From: Deltaproteobacteria bacterium
Lineage (GTDB): Bacteria; Myxococcota_A; Polyangia; Polyangiales; Houyiibacteriaceae
Assembly: GCA_019313915.1 (NCBI GenBank)
Contig: JAFDAJ010000006.1
Span: 1 to 50,208, forward strand
Direction: 5' to 3'
DNA: 50,208 bases
In this document: positions 14,931-23,522 of the stretch, piece after piece
How positions within the stretch are numbered: the first letter of the stretch is position 1
Layout: every line of letters begins with the position of its first letter
Program-made: the position numbers and the translations under genes
Notes under the pieces: generated by a model
What the model was told of the DNA's origin: nothing
Database searches by the model: none
Seen by the model: the letters and a program-made list of their open reading frames with translations, nothing else

Positions 14931-17204
14931 ATGCCGGGTTCCTGGGAAAAAACAGCCTGTATTCTCTGCGAGTGCAATTGCGGTCTCGAAGTTCAGATCG
15001 GAGGGGAGGGCGATCGGCACTTCACCCGAATCCGGGGTGACAAGGCGCACCCTGCATCCAAGGGCTACGCCTGCGAGAAGCCCCATCGGCTCGACTACTA
15101 CCAAAACGGGCCTGACCGAATCACCTCACCGCTTCGCCGCAAGGATGACGGGACCTTCGAGGAGATCGACTGGGACACCGCGATTCGTGAGGTCGCTGGG
15201 CGCCTGGCTGCGGTTCGCGACGAGCACGGCGGCGAAACGATTTTCTACTATGGCGGCGGCGGCCAAGGGAACCACCTTCCTGGCGCCTACGCGACAGCGA
15301 CCCGCCGCGCGCTCGGCTCGCGGTATCGCTCGAGCGCGTTGGCGCAGGAGAAGACCGGAGAGTTTTGGGTCGGCGGACGCCTGATGGGGAGCATGACCCG
15401 CGCGGACTTCGAGCACTGCGAGGTCGGCCTCTTCATTGGTAAGAACCCGTGGCAGTCCCACGGCCTTCCACGCGCGCGCGTGACGCTCAAGGAGATGGCC
15501 AAGGACCCCAAGCGAACCATGGTCGTCATCGATCCCCGTCGAACGGAAACCGCCGAGATGGCGGACATCCACCTGCAGGTGAAGCCGGGAACCGACGCAT
15601 GGTTGCTCTCCGCGCTTGGAGGGGTCCTCGTCCAAGAGGAGCTGATCGACCGCGCCTGGATCGAGGAGCACGTCGACGGCGCTGAAGACGTCATGGCTGC
15701 CTTGCGTGAGATTACCGTTGCCCAGTACTGCGAAATTTCGGGCGTTTCCGAAGAGCTCGTTCGTGAAACCGCCCGCCGCATCGGAGGGGCAGAGAGCGTC
15801 GCGATCTTCGAGGATCTGGGCATCCAGATGAACCGCTATTCCACACTCAATAGCTACCTCAACAAACTGCTCTGGGTGCTCACGGGCAACTTCGCGAAGC
15901 GCGGAGCGCAGTACATTCCGGCGCATATCGTTCCCATCACGGGCAAGCTCGATAAGCTGGCCGCCGGGGCCGAGCCTAAGCGCAGCCCCGTGGCCGGCGA
16001 GCGGATCATCGCCGGTCTGACGCCTTGCAATTCGATTGCGGACGAGATCCTCACCGATCATCCGAAGCGGTACCGGGCGATGATCGTCGAAAGCGGCAAC
16101 CCGGCACATTCGGTGGCGGATAGTCAGCGCATGCGTGAAGCACTGAGCTCTCTCGATACCCTCGTCGTCATCGACATCGCGATGACCGAGACCGCTCGCT
16201 TGGCCGACTACATCCTTCCTACGGCCACCCAGTACGAGAAGGCCGAGGCGACCTTCTTCAACTTCGAGTTTCCGGCAAACTATTTTCACGTTCGGCGGCC
16301 AGTGTTCGGTGCCCCCGAAGGTGTCCTTCCTGAAGCCGAGATCCACGCCAGGCTCTGCGAAGCGCTAGGCGCATATACGCACGAGGACTTGGCGCCCTTG
16401 CATGCGGCCGCCAAGCAAGGCCGCGCCGCGCTTCTTCCCTTGTTTTTCGGAAATGTCCTCAGCAATCCGAAGCTCTCTCCGATGGCTCCGGTCATCTTGT
16501 ATCGGACGCTGGGCCCGCATCTTCCGGCCGGCCTGCAGTCTGCTGCGGTGGTCTGGGGCCTCGCACATCAAGCCGCGAGAGAAAACCCAGGCTCGCTCCG
16601 TCGTGCAGGATTCGACGGCGACGGCTTCGAGCCTGCAGAGAAGCTCTTCGATGCGATCTTGGACAGCCCATCGGGAGTGGTGTTCGCAGTCGACGAGCAG
16701 GATGAGAACTGGGCGCGAGTGAAATCTCCGAACGGCAAGATCCAAGCTCTAATCCCCGAGTTGCTGGAGGAGCTTGCGAGTCTAGGTAACGCGAGCACAG
16801 GTACGGGAGATAGCGCGTTCCCCTTCGTGTTGTCCGCAGGAGAACGGCGCTCGTTCACGGCCAACACGATCCTCCGCAATCCCGAATGGCGAAAGAAGGA
16901 TCGGGACGGGTCGGTTCGCATCAATCCCGACGACGCTTCGCAACTGGGCGTTGGCAGCGGTGATCGCGTTCGCCTGACCACCAAGCGAGGCTCGGTGGAG
17001 GTGCAGGTCGAGGTTTCCGCAATGATGCAAGCCGGTCACGTGTCTTTGCCGAATGGTCTTGGTCTCGACCACACGACGCAAGGCGGCACCCGCATTCAAA
17101 CGGGCGTCGCGCCAAACGAGCTAACGTCAACCGAGGACCGGGACTGGCTCGCAGGAACCCCGTGGCACAAGCACGTCGCTGCGCGCATCGAAGCGCTCGC
17201 CTAG
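14931..17204 (+). CDS. Molybdopterin oxidoreductase (BisC/formate DH-like)
   Basis: A 757-residue molybdopterin-dependent oxidoreductase of the DMSO-reductase superfamily. An N-terminal Fe4S4 site (CILCECNC, C-x2-C-x3-C, then GYACEK) precedes the catalytic region (DWDTAIREVAGRLAAVRDEHGG, FIGKNPWQSHG, VVIDPRRTETAEMADIHLQV). The C-terminal molydopterin dinucleotide-binding beta-barrel has INPDDASQLGVGSGDRVRL, HVSLPNGLG and AGTPWHKHV. In the usual Mo-ligand region (RSSALAQEKTGEFW) I see no Cys or Sec. No Tat signal is present, so it is likely cytoplasmic. Substrate unknown. No electron-transfer subunit is adjacent. The ATG follows a GAGG site. Confidence 0.88.
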   Translation: MPGSWEKTACILCECNCGLEVQIGGEGDRHFTRIRGDKAHPASKGYACEKPHRLDYYQNGPDRITSPLRRKDDGTFEEIDWDTAIREVAGRLAAVRDEHGGETIFYYGGGGQGNHLPGAYATATRRALGSRYRSSALAQEKTGEFWVGGRLMGSMTRADFEHCEVGLFIGKNPWQSHGLPRARVTLKEMAKDPKRTMVVIDPRRTETAEMADIHLQVKPGTDAWLLSALGGVLVQEELIDRAWIEEHVDGAEDVMAALREITVAQYCEISGVSEELVRETARRIGGAESVAIFEDLGIQMNRYSTLNSYLNKLLWVLTGNFAKRGAQYIPAHIVPITGKLDKLAAGAEPKRSPVAGERIIAGLTPCNSIADEILTDHPKRYRAMIVESGNPAHSVADSQRMREALSSLDTLVVIDIAMTETARLADYILPTATQYEKAEATFFNFEFPANYFHVRRPVFGAPEGVLPEAEIHARLCEALGAYTHEDLAPLHAAAKQGRAALLPLFFGNVLSNPKLSPMAPVILYRTLGPHLPAGLQSAAVVWGLAHQAARENPGSLRRAGFDGDGFEPAEKLFDAILDSPSGVVFAVDEQDENWARVKSPNGKIQALIPELLEELASLGNASTGTGDSAFPFVLSAGERRSFTANTILRNPEWRKKDRDGSVRINPDDASQLGVGSGDRVRLTTKRGSVEVQVEVSAMMQAGHVSLPNGLGLDHTTQGGTRIQTGVAPNELTSTEDRDWLAGTPWHKHVAARIEALA

Positions 17205-17205
17205 C

Positions 17206-17601
17206 TCAAAGCTGATCTCGGGCGTTCTGCAGAAGACGCCGCGCTTCGGTCGCGACCTCTTCGATCGGCGCGTCGGGCACGAGGTCGAACATCGCCTTGG
17301 GATCGGCAAACGATACCAACGCTCCGTCGCCGGACTCCTGGACCACGACGTTGCACGGCAAGAGCAAGCCGATGAACGACTCCCCTTGAAGGGCCTTATG
17401 CGCCAGTTTCGGATTGCAGGCGCCAAGGATGACGTACGGGCGGAAATCGACGTCGATCTTCTTCTTGAGCGTCTCTTGCACGTCGATCTTGGTGAGCACG
17501 CCAAAACCGTTTGCCTTGAGCGCCTCGGTTACCTTCTCGAGGGCTTCGTCCACCGAGACGCCATCGAGTTGTTTGGAAAACGCATAGCTTGGGTCAGTCA
17601 T
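17206..17601 (-). CDS. DUF302 protein
   Basis: A 131-residue DUF302 protein: EALEKVTEALKANGFGVLTK, VILGACNPKLAHKALQ, IGLLLPCNVVVQE. The family forms a small alpha/beta dimer of unknown function, often near redox or sulfur genes; the CNP and PCNV cysteines are conserved. Its stop is 1 base from the stop of the convergent molybdopterin gene. A good CAGGAG ribosome binding site precedes the ATG. Confidence 0.9.
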   Translation of the reverse strand: MTDPSYAFSKQLDGVSVDEALEKVTEALKANGFGVLTKIDVQETLKKKIDVDFRPYVILGACNPKLAHKALQGESFIGLLLPCNVVVQESGDGALVSFADPKAMFDLVPDAPIEEVATEARRLLQNARDQL

Positions 17602-17660
17602 CGAAAGTCTCCTGGGCTCGAGCGTGACTCAATCGACTCCGGCGCGCTAGACTCGCTCGC

Positions 17661-18740
17661 GTGTACAAGACGCTCACTGCCCAGACGCTCCATTACTTTG
17701 CGCGACCCCAGGAGCGCGTGCTTCGCGCGCCGTTGACCACCGCAGCCGCCTGGAAGCGGAGCGACCTCGCGCAGCCGGACGCATGGCGCGAGGCGCTCAC
17801 CGACGCCGACATTGCCGAGATCGAACAGGCGATCGCCGCCGCCAAGCGGACGAGAAAGTCGATGGGAGATCTAACGAAGGACGACTTCCCTTTGCCAACA
17901 TTCTCGAAGAAGATCGACCGTTGGAGAGAAGAGGTGCGAGGCGGGCGCGGCTTTCAGGTGCTTAGCGGCGTACCGGCCGAGCGTTGGCCCCAGAGCGACA
18001 CGGAGCTCTTCTTCTGGTGCTTTGGTCAGCACTTTGGAACCCCAGGTGCACAGAACCCGCAGGCGGACCTATTGGGGAATGTCAGGGACACCGGCGAGAG
18101 CCCAGACGAAGTGCGCCACTACCGCACGAGCGTGAACATCAACTATCATTGCGACGCCGCCGATGTGGTGGGGCTCCTGTGTCTTCATAAAGCCAAGCGC
18201 GGGGGCCAGAGCCGCCTCGCCAGCTCGGTCTCGGTGTACAACGAGCTCTTGCGTCGGCGGCCCGACTTGGTCGACCGTTTGTACGAACCCTTCATGATGG
18301 ACACCAAGGGTGAAGGCGGCGTCCAGTACATCCCGATTCGCCCATGCTCTTTCGACGTTGGCCGACTGCGCACCTTCTACCACACCGACTACTTCCGCTC
18401 GGCCGTCGGCTTCGACGGACAGTTGTTGCTCTCCGGCGAGGACCGCGCGCTGCTCGACCTCTACAACGAGATCGCCGACTCTCCCGAGTTCCACCTCGAC
18501 ATGGACCTCGAGCCCGGCGACGTGCAGCTCGTTTCGAACCACACGGTTCTCCATGCGCGCACGGATTACGAAGACCACCTCAAGCCCGAGCTCAAGCGTC
18601 ACCTCCTGCGGCTCTGGATTTCGCTTCCGGCGCGGGCGTCCTTGGCTACGCACCTCCGCACGCAGCGCAGCCGTATCGAGATGCTCACCACGCTCGTAGG
18701 TTCCAAGCTCAGCCACGCAATTCGGCGCGCCGTCAATTGA
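17661..18740 (+). CDS. TauD/TfdA-like Fe(II)/2-oxoglutarate dioxygenase
   Basis: A 359-residue TauD-family oxygenase. The iron-binding set is H163 and D165 (NINYHCDAAD) and H298 (SNHTVLHAR), with R313/R317 (KRHLLRLW) as the likely 2-oxoglutarate-binding arginine. Also seen: KRGGQSRLASSV and EPGDVQLVSN. The length is at the upper end for the family. The relatives are the broad TauD-like oxygenases of secondary metabolism and degradation rather than proven taurine dioxygenases, so no substrate is assigned. The start is GTG with no obvious ribosome binding site. The stop is 1 base from that of the convergent methyltransferase gene. Confidence 0.88.
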   Translation: MYKTLTAQTLHYFARPQERVLRAPLTTAAAWKRSDLAQPDAWREALTDADIAEIEQAIAAAKRTRKSMGDLTKDDFPLPTFSKKIDRWREEVRGGRGFQVLSGVPAERWPQSDTELFFWCFGQHFGTPGAQNPQADLLGNVRDTGESPDEVRHYRTSVNINYHCDAADVVGLLCLHKAKRGGQSRLASSVSVYNELLRRRPDLVDRLYEPFMMDTKGEGGVQYIPIRPCSFDVGRLRTFYHTDYFRSAVGFDGQLLLSGEDRALLDLYNEIADSPEFHLDMDLEPGDVQLVSNHTVLHARTDYEDHLKPELKRHLLRLWISLPARASLATHLRTQRSRIEMLTTLVGSKLSHAIRRAVN

Positions 18741-18741
18741 G

Positions 18742-19485
18742 CTAGGGCACGCGGCCAGCGATCACGTAGTGGTAAGGAAGCTCCTCCTGGACCACCTCCA
18801 CCGCAAAGCCAGCTCCTTCGAGCTCGCGCATGACTGTATCGTAGGTGAGCCGCATCTGCGGCGGAGGCCCCTCGGGGCTGTCGATCGTGAAATCGACGAT
18901 CAGCAATAGACCCCCGGGTCGAAGGGCTGCCAGGAGCTTTTCAGCGTAGTCCACGCGTCCGGAGATGTGGTGCCAGGTATTCGCGACGAGGATCCTATCG
19001 ACCGACCGAGGCGACAGCCCGGGGTCGTCTGGGGCTACCATTTCGGGCCGTACGTTCGGAAGCCCTTCCCGCTCGATTCGCGAGGACATCCAGTTGATCG
19101 AAGAGCGGCTGATATCGAGAGCGAGCACGTGGCCTTCACGGCCGACCGCCTCGGACAGATAGCGAAGGAAGTACCCGGTTCCGGCCCCAAGATCGACGAC
19201 GGTCATGCCGACCCGGCACTCGAGGAGCTCGATGACCCCCTCTGGCCTCTGCCATTCGTCTCTTTGCTGCTCATCGAGCTGCTCGGAGTAGGCTTGGAGA
19301 TGGGGACAGCCGCGCTCGGAGCCGCTCGAGTGCTCGTGGGTCGGCGCTGGGGCGGCAGCAGCAGACGCGTTTTGAGACGATCTTCCATTGCAAGCAGCGC
19401 ATAGGGCTGTCACAAGCGCGAGTAGGGGAATTGCTCTCGGGGGCATTCGGATCGCTCGATTCGAGGGATTTACAATTAGCGACAT
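18742..19485 (-). CDS. Putative lipoprotein SAM-dependent methyltransferase
   Basis: A 247-residue protein. The N-terminus has Arg residues, a hydrophobic stretch (IPLLALVTALCAAC, cysteine at 32) and then a Ser/Ala/Pro-rich linker, as in lipoproteins; the lipobox CAAC is not ideal at -3. A class I methyltransferase domain follows: VVDLGAGTGYFLRYLSE (SAM loop), VLALDISRSSINWM, DRILVANTWHHI, LLAALRPGGLLLIVDF. The start at 19485 follows GGGGG; an alternative ATG is at 19446. A methyltransferase outside the cytoplasm would lack SAM, so either the export call is wrong or the fold has another use. Confidence 0.75.
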   Translation of the reverse strand: MSLIVNPSNRAIRMPPRAIPLLALVTALCAACNGRSSQNASAAAAPAPTHEHSSGSERGCPHLQAYSEQLDEQQRDEWQRPEGVIELLECRVGMTVVDLGAGTGYFLRYLSEAVGREGHVLALDISRSSINWMSSRIEREGLPNVRPEMVAPDDPGLSPRSVDRILVANTWHHISGRVDYAEKLLAALRPGGLLLIVDFTIDSPEGPPPQMRLTYDTVMRELEGAGFAVEVVQEELPYHYVIAGRVP

Positions 19486-19565
19486 CTTTGACCCCCGTAA
19501 ATGACTTCGCATATTTAGACCACGAAAATGTGCGCTTCCTAACCCCGCGCAGGTACGAGAACAAT

Positions 19566-19593
19566 TGCGTGTACATACCCTGGGACTATGCTG
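19566..19593 (+). promoter_or_regulatory. Possible sigma70-like promoter for pal-tol operon
   Basis: TTGCGT (19566-19571) and TATGCT (19588-19593) are separated by 16 bases, 46 bases before the pal ATG. The site lies in the 153-base space between the divergent methyltransferase and pal genes, the only gap long enough for a promoter in this operon. The match is moderate. Confidence 0.35.
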
Positions 19594-19638
19594 GCGCTCG
19601 TGCTCTCTGAGTTCAGAGGGGGAAAGAAAAGGAACTCC

Positions 19639-20139
19639 ATGAAGACACATCTCAACTCATCTCTCACCGTGCTGGTGTGCCTCACCCTTTTCGCGACCAT
19701 GTTGGTTGGTTGCAAGAAGGACGCCGAGGAGCCGGAAGCCGAAGACACCACCGGCTCCGAGATTCCCGAGCCGGAACCCGAAATCGCCGTCGAGCCGGTC
19801 GAAGAGCCGTGCGTCGTCGAGACTGTGTACTTCGCCTTCGACTCGTCTGAGCTCGACAGCAGCGCGCGCGCCGCGCTTCAGGAAGCCGTGGAATGCTACC
19901 GCGGCCAGCAGGATCCGGGCCTGTCGCTGCTTCTGACCGGTGCGGCCGATCCGCGCGGTACCGAGGAGTACAACATCGCGCTTGGTGAGCGTCGCGCTCA
20001 GGCTGTCCGCAGCTACCTCGTGTCGCTCGGGTTGGATGGCAGCAGTGTCTCCACCACCTCGGTCGGCGAGGAGATGGCGTCCGGTACCGACGAGGCGGGC
20101 TGGGCTCGCGACCGTAACGTTGCCGGCTCCGAGAACTGA
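19639..20139 (+). CDS. pal: Peptidoglycan-associated lipoprotein Pal
   Basis: A 166-residue lipoprotein. Signal peptide 1-24 with lipobox MLVG-C25 is followed by an acidic Glu/Pro linker and an OmpA-like domain (about 68-160): VYFAFDSSELDSSARAAL, LTGAADPRGTEEYN, ALGERRAQAVRSYL. The Asp and Arg that bind diaminopimelate are kept. The C-terminal end (WARDRNVAGSEN) differs from the usual NRRVEI-like ending. The start at MKTHLN is preferred over an upstream frame start because it gives a proper signal peptide and follows AAGGAA. First gene of the tol operon. Confidence 0.93.
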   Translation: MKTHLNSSLTVLVCLTLFATMLVGCKKDAEEPEAEDTTGSEIPEPEPEIAVEPVEEPCVVETVYFAFDSSELDSSARAALQEAVECYRGQQDPGLSLLLTGAADPRGTEEYNIALGERRAQAVRSYLVSLGLDGSSVSTTSVGEEMASGTDEAGWARDRNVAGSEN

Positions 20140-20175
20140 CCCGTTGGGGTGTGCGCTCGTAGGGGGTAGCCATTG

Positions 20176-20895
20176 ATGCTTTCGGTCTTCCTTCAAACGA
20201 GCGCACCGCAAGAGCTCAATCCCTGGGCGCTCGTGATCGGCGCTTCGCCGGTCGTCCAGTTCGTTCTGGTGATCCTCGTCTTCATGATGGTGATGTGTCT
20301 GTACATCATCGGGGCGAAGTGGATTCGTTTGAAGCAGGTCACTGATCAGAGTCGAGGGTTCCTTCAGCTTTTCTGGTCCGAAGAAAAGGTTCGCACGTGG
20401 AACGCCAAGGCGATGAACGAAATCCACGGCCAGTCGGCGAGTTACGATCGATCGCCCATCGCGACGGTGTTTCGCGCGGGGTACCGTGAGCTCGCACGCA
20501 TCGCGCGAACCGGGCGTCCGACCAAAGGGGACGTCGAAAATGTAGAGCGGGCGCTTCAGAGAGCGCAAAGCGCAGAGCTAACCCGGCTCGAAAACAAGGT
20601 GTCGTTCTTGGCGACGACCGCTTCGACAGCGCCCTTCATCGGCCTTTTCGGCACCGTCTGGGGCATCATGAACTCGTTCATCGCGATCCACGGTGAGAAG
20701 AGCGCCGGGCTCGACGTCGTTGCGCCGGGGATCGCCGAAGCGCTAATTGCGACAGCCATCGGTCTTGCGGCGGCGATTCCGGCCGTGATGGCCTACAACT
20801 ACTTCGTCCGGCGCATTCGCGTGGTTGACAGCGAGACGGCCGCATTTGCAAGCGACTACCTGAATATCATCCGCCGTCACTTGTTGGTGGAGTAG
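20176..20895 (+). CDS. tolQ: Tol-Pal proton channel subunit TolQ
   Basis: A 239-residue MotA/TolQ/ExbB protein with three membrane segments: about 22-48 (VVQFVLVILVFMMVMCLYII), a middle one with the TolQ pattern TTASTAPFIGLFGTVWGIM, and a third with EALIATAIGLAAAIPAVMAY. With TolR it forms the proton-driven motor that energises TolA. ATG at 20176 is preferred over a TTG one codon upstream. TolR follows 3 bases after the stop. Confidence 0.94.
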   Translation: MLSVFLQTSAPQELNPWALVIGASPVVQFVLVILVFMMVMCLYIIGAKWIRLKQVTDQSRGFLQLFWSEEKVRTWNAKAMNEIHGQSASYDRSPIATVFRAGYRELARIARTGRPTKGDVENVERALQRAQSAELTRLENKVSFLATTASTAPFIGLFGTVWGIMNSFIAIHGEKSAGLDVVAPGIAEALIATAIGLAAAIPAVMAYNYFVRRIRVVDSETAAFASDYLNIIRRHLLVE

Positions 20896-20898
20896 TCG

Positions 20899-21324
<426 letters not shown>

Positions 21325-21327
21325 GCG

Positions 21328-22146
21328 ATGACCGAGGTCAGCGATTGGCGAGCACTCTCTCTGCTGGAGACCGAGCAGCCGACGCTAACGGAGATAGCGG
21401 GAGGCATTGGGTTCACGTTGGCCGCCTTCGTCGGATTACCCATGCTGGCCTTGCTCAGCGGATTCTTGCTCGGCGGGGTGGAGTCATTGTTCGGGGCGGG
21501 CGTTGATGATCTGCCGCCCGCGCCGATCCAAGTGATCGAGACGCGGTTCGTGCGTCTTGGAAAGCGCCGGGAGCCTCGGAGATTGCCCAGCAAGGAGATC
21601 CCCGATGCGCAGCAGACCGCCCCGGTCCCCCAAGCCCCCGACTCCGAGCCGATGGCCGCGGTGCCTACCGGCAAGAAGGAAAAGGGCCTCGCGAAGCCGA
21701 AGAAGAAGCGCAGTCAGCGCGACGACGACTTGCTTTCACAGCTTGGTGAGCGGGCGGGTGCCATCTCCGAGCTGACGAAGGGGCCAGAGCTCGAAGGCGA
21801 CCCGGATGGGATCGTCGAAGGCACCAAGGCGAGCGGGGACGAGCTGGAGATCTACCTCGGCAAGCTCTACTCGTACTTTCGAAGAGGTTGGCAGGTTCCC
21901 ACGTTGCTCACCGACGACGAACTGCAGGAGCTTGCCTGCGTGGTTGAGCTTTCGGTCACAAAAGACGGCCGAGTCGGCGACTACGAAGTGAAGCGCCCGA
22001 GCGGGAATGAAGCATTCGACGAGTCCGTTCGTCGGAGGATGAGTCAGGCACAGGGCGCCGAGCTTCCAGGGCCACCGGAATCGGTCGCGCATCGAATTTT
22101 GGGGGACACGATCTCTTTGCGTTTCTTTGGACGCCATGCTCGCTGA
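21328..22146 (+). CDS. tolA: TolA/TonB-like energy transducer
   Basis: A 272-residue protein with one membrane helix at about 24-49 (GGIGFTLAAFVGLPMLALL), a short Pro/Lys-rich middle (KKEKGLAKPKKKR) and a C-terminal TolA/TonB-like domain (LGKLYSYFRRGWQVPTLL, VVELSVTKDGRVGDYEVKRP, FDESVRRRM). The long helical repeat arm of enterobacterial TolA is missing, so the reach across the periplasm would be shorter. Assigned as TolA from position between tolR and tolB. Starts 3 bases after tolR. Confidence 0.85.
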   Translation: MTEVSDWRALSLLETEQPTLTEIAGGIGFTLAAFVGLPMLALLSGFLLGGVESLFGAGVDDLPPAPIQVIETRFVRLGKRREPRRLPSKEIPDAQQTAPVPQAPDSEPMAAVPTGKKEKGLAKPKKKRSQRDDDLLSQLGERAGAISELTKGPELEGDPDGIVEGTKASGDELEIYLGKLYSYFRRGWQVPTLLTDDELQELACVVELSVTKDGRVGDYEVKRPSGNEAFDESVRRRMSQAQGAELPGPPESVAHRILGDTISLRFFGRHAR

Positions 22147-22154
22147 GGTTTCAC

Positions 22155-23471
22155 ATGACTTGGATTGAATTTCGCCATCGATGGCTTCGGGCCGCCCTGG
22201 TACTGGGCCTTGCGTTCGGGCCGATTGCCCTTTCGGTAGTGCCGGCCAACGGCCAAGAGGAAGCGCTTCCCCTTCCCGAGGACAAGATCGTCGTAGACAT
22301 CGATGCCCCCGACGAAGATGTATTCCGCATCGGTGTTCCAAATCTGATTGGGAAGTCGACCCAGCACACCGCGACGGGCGGGGCCGTCCTGCAAAACGAC
22401 TTCCGCCTCATGCCCGGTTTTCGCGTCATCGGCCCGACGTCGGTCCGGCATGACTACGCCAGTCTGGGCCTGGCCGTCGACCTCGGCGCTTGGGCGATGC
22501 TGGGCGCCAATGGCGTGATCAAGGGCCAGGTGTTCGGAGACGCTGCTGCGCTGAGCGTCGAGCTTCGCTTCTATCAATCGAGCGGAGGGGGAGTCCCCGT
22601 GCTTCGCCGTACCTATCGGGGGCCCGCCACCGAGCTTCGCAAATGGATGCACACCTTTGTCAACGAGGTCATCGGGGTCGTGACCGGCACGTACGGGCCG
22701 TTTGGGACCGAGATCGCGTTCGCGCGCAAGCACCGGCCAGGGCACAAGAGCGTGTACGCGGCGGGCATGGACGGTTACGGCGTTCGGAAGGTGTCGAGTG
22801 GGCAGGGAATCTCGATGCTTCCTACGTTTGGCAAGGGCTCGATTTGGTACACGCGCATGACCAAGCAGGGGACGTTCATCACGAACACGCGCGTCGGCGG
22901 TAAGCGAGTCATCGGTGGCAAGGGCATCACGATGGCGCCCGCGATCTGTGGCGAACGCATGTACTTTTCGTCGTCGCGGTCTGGCAATTACGAAATCTAC
23001 AGCGCGAGCCTCGAGGGCAAAGGGCTGCGGCGTCTGACTCGCAGTCGAGGGATCGACGTGAGCCCCACCTGTGGACCGGGCGGCAAGCTTGCGTTCGTGT
23101 CGGACCGTCATGGCAGCCCGCAGATCTTCGCCATGAAGAACGACGGGACGAACGTGCAGCGCGTGACGTTCCGCGGGAGTCACAACCAAACACCGGTTTG
23201 GTGCCGAGACTCGAAGCAGCCGCTCATCGCGTTCAGTGGACGCGACAAGAACTTCGACATTTTCACGGTGAACCTGGAGACCCAGGAGTACCACCGGCTC
23301 ACGCAAGGCCAGGGCGACAACAAGGACCCGGCCTTCTCGCCCGACTGCCGTTTGATCGCGTTTTCGTCGAACCGTCGCGGCTCGCCGGGGGTATATCTTT
23401 CCGGGCAAGACGGCCTGGACCAGAACCAAGTGATTGCAGGCACCGCCGAAACGGTTCGCTGGGCGCGCTGA
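22155..23471 (+). CDS. tolB: Tol-Pal beta-propeller protein TolB
   Basis: A 438-residue exported protein with signal peptide to about residue 33 (ALSVVPANG). The N-terminal TolB domain reads DVFRIGVPNLIG, DFRLMPGFRVIGP, GVIKGQVFGD. WD40-like/PD40 propeller blades follow (TEIAFARK, YAAGMDGYGVRKV, YFSSSRSGNYEIYSASLEG, LAFVSDRHGSPQIFAMKNDG, PDCRLIAFSSNRRGSPGVYL). TolB binds Pal and TolA in the periplasm. Length matches the family. Last of the five tol-pal genes; 51 bases separate it from the next gene. Confidence 0.93.
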   Translation: MTWIEFRHRWLRAALVLGLAFGPIALSVVPANGQEEALPLPEDKIVVDIDAPDEDVFRIGVPNLIGKSTQHTATGGAVLQNDFRLMPGFRVIGPTSVRHDYASLGLAVDLGAWAMLGANGVIKGQVFGDAAALSVELRFYQSSGGGVPVLRRTYRGPATELRKWMHTFVNEVIGVVTGTYGPFGTEIAFARKHRPGHKSVYAAGMDGYGVRKVSSGQGISMLPTFGKGSIWYTRMTKQGTFITNTRVGGKRVIGGKGITMAPAICGERMYFSSSRSGNYEIYSASLEGKGLRRLTRSRGIDVSPTCGPGGKLAFVSDRHGSPQIFAMKNDGTNVQRVTFRGSHNQTPVWCRDSKQPLIAFSGRDKNFDIFTVNLETQEYHRLTQGQGDNKDPAFSPDCRLIAFSSNRRGSPGVYLSGQDGLDQNQVIAGTAETVRWAR

Positions 23472-23522
23472 GCCGTACAAGCCCCTTGGCTTGGCGGTGA
23501 TGGGCCTCTATTCTCCAGCGCA

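Noticed and set aside
17661-18740. Taurine dioxygenase tauD
   Set aside because: Only the general Fe(II)/2-oxoglutarate motifs are clear; no taurine transport or other tau genes adjoin it.
22044-23480. Minus-strand 478-codon frame antisense to tolB
   Set aside because: Composition (Arg, His, Val rich) and full overlap with a certain gene mark it as a shadow. The same holds for the antisense frames at 15126-16346, 23508-24668 and 39488-40744.
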